Below, piece by piece: positions 5,674 through 8,685 of a DNA stretch of 8,685 nt (position 1 is the first letter of the stretch; each line of letters opens with the position of its first letter). A program made the translations under genes and the position numbers. Where the stretch lies: the NCBI GenBank assembly GCA_021797295.1, contig JAKAAA010000047.1, forward strand, positions 1-8,685, read 5' to 3'. This DNA comes from Thermoplasmata archaeon (GTDB lineage: Archaea > Thermoplasmatota > Thermoplasmata > Thermoplasmatales > Thermoplasmataceae). The notes under the pieces are model-generated. The model was not told the origin of the DNA. It saw only the letters and a list, made by a program, of their open reading frames with translations, and searched no databases.

Positions 5674-6404
5674 AAAACCTGATTCCATATTTTACACTGG
5701 GATATCCGGACAATACAAGGCTCTGCAGGTTCCTTGATATAATTCCTGTGGAAAAAATAAATTATATAGAATTCGGTTTTCCTTCCATTGATCCCAGATA
5801 TGATGGGCCGGTAATAAGAAAAACCCATAGTGTGGGCAATATTAATTTTTCCGGGGAGGTGTACAGCAAATATTTTGATTATTTCAGCAGGAACCATGTA
5901 AAAATGTATTCATTATCCTATTATTCTGACATAAAAGACAGATTTGATGAGTTTATAGGCTATCTTCAGATGAATAAATTCTCCGGAATAATCATACCCG
6001 ATCTGATAATAGATTATTTCAATGACTCAAGAAAAGTAATTGAAAAATTGAATGATATGGGATTTGAGTATATTCCCTTCTTTTCTCCGGCTACACCTGA
6101 TTCCATAATAAAAAGCATAGCATCCATAACCAATTCATGGATTTACTACGGACTTCAACCATCTACCGGCATAGAAATACCCTATGAATTGGATTATACC
6201 ACCGAGAGAATTAACACACTTCTGCCCGGAAGGGAAATAACATACGGCTTCGGGATCAAAACTGATGATGATATAAAGAATCTAATGAAGAATGGCGGTT
6301 CCGGCGTTGCAATAGGGACCTATCTTGTAAAGATGATAGATGCAGGGGATGAGAAAGGCTTTATCGATTATATAGAAAAAATGAGAGGTGTTCTTGATGA
6401 GTGA
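5670..6404 (+). CDS. trpA: Tryptophan synthase alpha chain
   Basis: TrpA cleaves indole-3-glycerol phosphate to indole and glyceraldehyde 3-phosphate. The two catalytic acids are present: Glu34 in [10 protein letters not shown] and Asp45 in DPRYDGP, matching Glu49 and Asp60 of the enterobacterial enzyme. The flexible substrate loop is recognisable as [10 protein letters not shown] (161-170), with Thr166 at the conserved position, and the phosphate site includes YGFGI (192-196) and [10 protein letters not shown] (212-221). At 244 residues it is short for the family, which is often about 250-270; the N-terminus starts directly at the first barrel strand ([10 protein letters not shown]) without the usual leading helix. 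That helix contributes to subunit contacts in classical TrpA-TrpB1 complexes, so its absence fits the TrpB2 partner. The gene overlaps trpB by 4 bases and trpD by 8. Confidence 0.95.
   Translation: MKNLIPYFTLGYPDNTRLCRFLDIIPVEKINYIEFGFPSIDPRYDGPVIRKTHSVGNINFSGEVYSKYFDYFSRNHVKMYSLSYYSDIKDRFDEFIGYLQMNKFSGIIIPDLIIDYFNDSRKVIEKLNDMGFEYIPFFSPATPDSIIKSIASITNSWIYYGLQPSTGIEIPYELDYTTERINTLLPGREITYGFGIKTDDDIKNLMKNGGSGVAIGTYLVKMIDAGDEKGFIDYIEKMRGVLDE
6385..6390 (+). promoter_or_regulatory. Shine-Dalgarno of trpD
   Basis: GAGGTG lies 6 bases before ATG 6397. It overlaps a possible GTG start at 6388 in the same frame. That GTG would have no ribosome binding site at the spacing used elsewhere in this operon, so ATG 6397 is chosen. 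Confidence 0.65.
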
Positions 6405-7368
6405 AATTGAATACGCTGTGGAAAACCAAAGTGTAATGAGGGCAAGGGATGCCATGAAAACACTGGTGGCTCTCCCTGATAGTGAAAAGGTGAAATTTCT
6501 TTCCGAACTGCATGACAGGGGTGAAACTCCAGAGGAAATAACAGGGTTTGCAATGGCGCTCAGGGAAATGTCAGATATCCATATAAAATATCCCGGCCTT
6601 ACGGATGTAGTCGGAACCGGCGGTGACGGTAAAAATACTGTGAATGTAAGCACCGCAGTGAGCATACTGCTTGCGTCCATGGGAATAAAAACGGCCAAAC
6701 ACGGCAATTTCGGAATAACCGGGCACCATGGCAGTGCTGATTTCATGAAATATGCCGGATACAATTTTAAAATGGATGAAAAAGAAATTGTGGACAGGCT
6801 GAATAAAGAAAATTATGTGTACATACTGGCACCGCAGTACAATAAGAGCTTTGCAAAGTTTTCACAGGCAAGGAAGCAGCTCAGCTTCAGAACAGTATTC
6901 AACATTCTCGGGCCCCTGACAAATCCGCTCAATCCCGATAAGGTCGTTCTTGGTGTGTACAGCTGTGACCTTGCAGGGCTGTATTCAAAAGTAGTGCTGC
7001 ACGAAGGTAAAAAGGGATTTATTATACATTCCTCTGACGGCATGGATGAGCTTTCACCATACAGTGAGAACCATCTTTACTTCATCAATGGAAAAATCGA
7101 AAAAATGGATATTGACCCGGAGAAGTTAACAGGGCACCGAACAGGTATTGAAAAGATATCCACTGTGGATTCAGAAAAAAGTTTCAAAATGCTCCTGGCC
7201 GGCCTCTCAGGGGAAAACAGGGATGTAAAGGAATTCATAGCACTCAATGCTTTTCCAGCCATAATGATCAATGGAATGGCATCCACAGTTGAGGATGCAT
7301 ATGATCTTGCAATAAAATATCTGGATTCAGGAATGGCATTAAAAAAATTGAGGGAGGTGTGTAAATGA
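6397..7368 (+). CDS. trpD: Anthranilate phosphoribosyltransferase
   Basis: TrpD joins anthranilate to PRPP, forming phosphoribosyl-anthranilate. From the chosen ATG the protein has 323 residues, normal for the family. The small helical N-terminal domain (about 1-68) is followed by the PRPP-binding GTGGDG (73-78), NVST (83-86) and KHGN (101-104). GSAD (112-115) and FNILGPLTNP (168-177) follow, with Arg159 in the position that contacts anthranilate, and metal-binding Asp217-Glu218 lies in GMDELSP. The loop between KHGN and GSAD reads FGITGHH, where most TrpD proteins have a version of RSVSSKS. The shift to Phe and two His next to the PRPP/anthranilate pocket is unusual. The gene overlaps trpA by 8 bases and trpF by 4. 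Confidence 0.95.
   Translation: MSEIEYAVENQSVMRARDAMKTLVALPDSEKVKFLSELHDRGETPEEITGFAMALREMSDIHIKYPGLTDVVGTGGDGKNTVNVSTAVSILLASMGIKTAKHGNFGITGHHGSADFMKYAGYNFKMDEKEIVDRLNKENYVYILAPQYNKSFAKFSQARKQLSFRTVFNILGPLTNPLNPDKVVLGVYSCDLAGLYSKVVLHEGKKGFIIHSSDGMDELSPYSENHLYFINGKIEKMDIDPEKLTGHRTGIEKISTVDSEKSFKMLLAGLSGENRDVKEFIALNAFPAIMINGMASTVEDAYDLAIKYLDSGMALKKLREVCK
7353..7359 (+). promoter_or_regulatory. Strong Shine-Dalgarno of trpF
   Basis: GGAGGTG, a near-complete complement of the archaeal 16S rRNA 3' end, lies 5 bases before the trpF ATG at 7365, inside the last codons of trpD. It is the strongest site in the operon. Confidence 0.7.
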
Positions 7369-7955
7369 AAATAAAAATATGTGGCATAACCAATGAGGAT
7401 GATGCCAATTATGCCCTTAAAAAAGGTGCGGATATTATCGGCGTTATACTGGATTCCAGCATTAAGAGGCATGGCACATCGGATTTAATTGAAAAAATAA
7501 AAGAAAAACATCCAGATGCCCTCTTGACCGGAGTATACACATCACTGCCCTCTATAGCAGGGAAAGAGGATTATATACAGCTCCATTTCAGGCATTCACA
7601 GGAAGATATAATTTATGTAAGGAAGGTACTGGGCAAGAAAGTGATATCTGTTATAGATTTTCACGAAGAAAATATCAGGGAAAAGGCAAAATTGCATCTC
7701 CATGCAGGTGCCGATTATGTCCTTCTGGAGGACAGGGAAGGGATTATTAGAAGAAAAAATGAATTGATGGAAATACCCATGGAAGGTATAGGAATTGCCG
7801 GTAAGATTGACTCTGAAAATTTGCAATCTCTCTTGCAGCTGAATCCGGACCTGATAGATGTGAGCAGCTCGCTGGAAGAAACAATAGGTAAAAAATCATT
7901 TAAGAAAGTCGATGAATTTTTTAATATAGTGGGTGAACACAGTGTTATTAGATAG
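7365..7955 (+). CDS. trpF: Phosphoribosylanthranilate isomerase
   Basis: TrpF carries out the Amadori rearrangement of phosphoribosyl-anthranilate. The catalytic cysteine Cys6 is in KICGIT and the barrel continues with GADIIGVIL (21-29). IQLHF (71-75) stands for the usual VQLHG, GIAGKID (143-149) for LAGGL, and LIDVSSSLEETIGKK (163-177) for the phosphate-site end GIDVSSGVE-PGxKD. At 196 residues it is close to normal length. Two features are divergent. The catalytic Asp normally found in LLD lies in VLLED (119-123), so Glu122 aligns with it and Asp123 is one residue later. The GG(S/T)GxxFDW loop that usually follows is absent, replaced by a charged stretch REGIIRRKNEL (124-134). The operon position makes the assignment secure despite this. 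It overlaps trpD by 4 bases and trpE by 14. Confidence 0.9.
   Translation: MKIKICGITNEDDANYALKKGADIIGVILDSSIKRHGTSDLIEKIKEKHPDALLTGVYTSLPSIAGKEDYIQLHFRHSQEDIIYVRKVLGKKVISVIDFHEENIREKAKLHLHAGADYVLLEDREGIIRRKNELMEIPMEGIGIAGKIDSENLQSLLQLNPDLIDVSSSLEETIGKKSFKKVDEFFNIVGEHSVIR
7931..7936 (+). promoter_or_regulatory. Shine-Dalgarno of trpE
   Basis: GGGTGA lies 5 bases before GTG 7942, matching the spacing of the other operon genes. It is the main support for the GTG start of trpE. Confidence 0.55.
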
Positions 7956-8685
7956 AATCAATGAATTCAGGAATAAGAACTTCGCATATTTCTGCAAATT
8001 CGGGGATGGCAGAAAAGCCGGAATGGAAAGGCTCTTTGTAACTGAAAAAGCCCCGGTAAATATATACAATGATGCAAAAACATATATGAATGGAAAATTT
8101 ATGGAGGTAGCTTCAGGGAATAAGAATATACCTATTTTTATAACATATGATTTTGTGGATAATATCTACCCGGATATCAAGCTGAAAAGGTCTGAATGGC
8201 CCCAGATTTCGTATATAATCCCGGAAATGGAATTCAGCCAGGCATATACAAGAGATAAAGAATCAATAAATACCGCATCAGGCGGCATGCAGGATGCAGA
8301 TCTGGAAAAAGACATAGAAACGCTTATTGATAGAATAAGAAATGGAGACCTGCTTCAGATTGTACTTTCAAAAAGATTTGATCTTGAAAATTATGATCCT
8401 GTTTACGTACTGAAAAAATTCATGGCCAGTGACAGGTCTCTTTATGTATTTTATTATAAATTCGGGGATTTTGAAATAATAGGAAGCTCTCCGGAAAACC
8501 TGGTTTCACTGGATGGAAATAACATAGAAATTTATCCGGTGGCCGGCACACGGAGGAGAGGCAGGACCGAAAGTGAGGATATAAAACTTGAAAATGATCT
8601 GAAAAAAGATGAAAAGGAACTTCTGGAGCACAGAATGCTTGTGGACCTTGCACGGAACGATCTGGGCAGGATATGCAAAGCCGGA
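7942..8685 (+). CDS. trpE: Anthranilate synthase component I (N-terminal part, cut by right edge)
   Basis: TrpE converts chorismate to anthranilate using ammonia supplied by the TrpG glutaminase subunit. The 248 visible residues, read from GTG 7942, stay open to the window end. Family motifs are LIDRIRNGDLLQIVLSKRF (128-146), GSSPE (181-185), PVAGTRRRG (199-207) and HRMLVDLARNDLGR (230-243). The remaining C-terminal part, with the chorismate-site metal ligands, is outside the window. The region before residue 70 is compact. Where archaeal and bacterial enzymes have a LLES-type motif that binds feedback tryptophan, this protein reads AGMERLFVTEKAPVNIY (26-42), about 20 residues shorter than the Sulfolobus enzyme as I recall it. 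The GTG start has a Shine-Dalgarno and gives a 14-base overlap with trpF. Confidence 0.93.
   Translation, partial: MLLDRINEFRNKNFAYFCKFGDGRKAGMERLFVTEKAPVNIYNDAKTYMNGKFMEVASGNKNIPIFITYDFVDNIYPDIKLKRSEWPQISYIIPEMEFSQAYTRDKESINTASGGMQDADLEKDIETLIDRIRNGDLLQIVLSKRFDLENYDPVYVLKKFMASDRSLYVFYYKFGDFEIIGSSPENLVSLDGNNIEIYPVAGTRRRGRTESEDIKLENDLKKDEKELLEHRMLVDLARNDLGRICKAG

Noticed and set aside
6388..6396. GTG at 6388 as the trpD start, adding three residues
   Set aside because: The GTG overlaps the GAGGTG Shine-Dalgarno that sits at the right distance for ATG 6397; no other ribosome binding site precedes it.
6282..6764. Open frame of 160 codons on the minus strand across trpA and trpD
   Set aside because: It runs antisense to two well-supported genes and its translation resembles no family; a shadow of codon bias.
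1..8685. CRISPR arrays, tRNA or rRNA genes
   Set aside because: No regularly spaced repeats and no T-loop/anticodon-arm pattern were seen on either strand.

Overview
The window looks like chromosomal DNA from an acidophilic archaeon of the Thermoplasmatales (Ferroplasma, Acidiplasma, Cuniculiplasma or a relative). The evidence is an A+T-rich sequence rich in ATA, AGA and AGG codons, archaeal TATA boxes placed about 26-29 bases before start codons, an archaeal-type triosephosphate isomerase, a TrpB2-type tryptophan synthase beta chain and an archaeal RNase P RNA. The genus cannot be settled from this window alone.

Left part (1-4300). A plus-strand gene enters from the left edge and ends at 166; only its Cys/Ser-rich C-terminus is visible. 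The rest of this part reads on the minus strand. From right to left it holds tpiA followed, after 4 bases, by a three-helix membrane protein of unknown function. Next comes a short intergenic stretch with what looks like the solitary right end of an IS200/IS605 (TnpB-type) element. Then follow the RNase P RNA gene with its own promoter, a Nudix hydrolase, a 340-base spacer, and a 12-helix APC-family amino-acid permease.

Right part (4300-8685). A divergent promoter region separates tpiA from a tryptophan operon on the plus strand: trpB2-trpA-trpD-trpF-trpE, with trpE cut by the window edge. All five genes overlap their neighbours by 4-14 bases. Together they cover chorismate to anthranilate (TrpE, with a TrpG subunit not seen here), phosphoribosylation (TrpD), isomerisation (TrpF) and the final tryptophan synthase step (TrpA plus TrpB2). 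TrpC and TrpG are not in the window and may lie downstream.

Expression signals follow a clear pattern. The first genes of transcription units (trpB, tpiA, the permease, probably the Nudix gene) have a TATA box at the distance expected for leaderless transcripts and no Shine-Dalgarno. The genes inside operons have GGTGA/GAGGTG-type Shine-Dalgarno sequences 5-6 bases before their starts. This pattern was used to choose the starts of tpiA, trpD and trpE.

Nothing here amounts to a clearly new biological system. The points most worth a second look are the solitary TnpB-type element end, a TrpE whose N-terminal region seems to lack the tryptophan feedback site, a divergent TrpF, and a 13-base tandem repeat next to the trp promoter.
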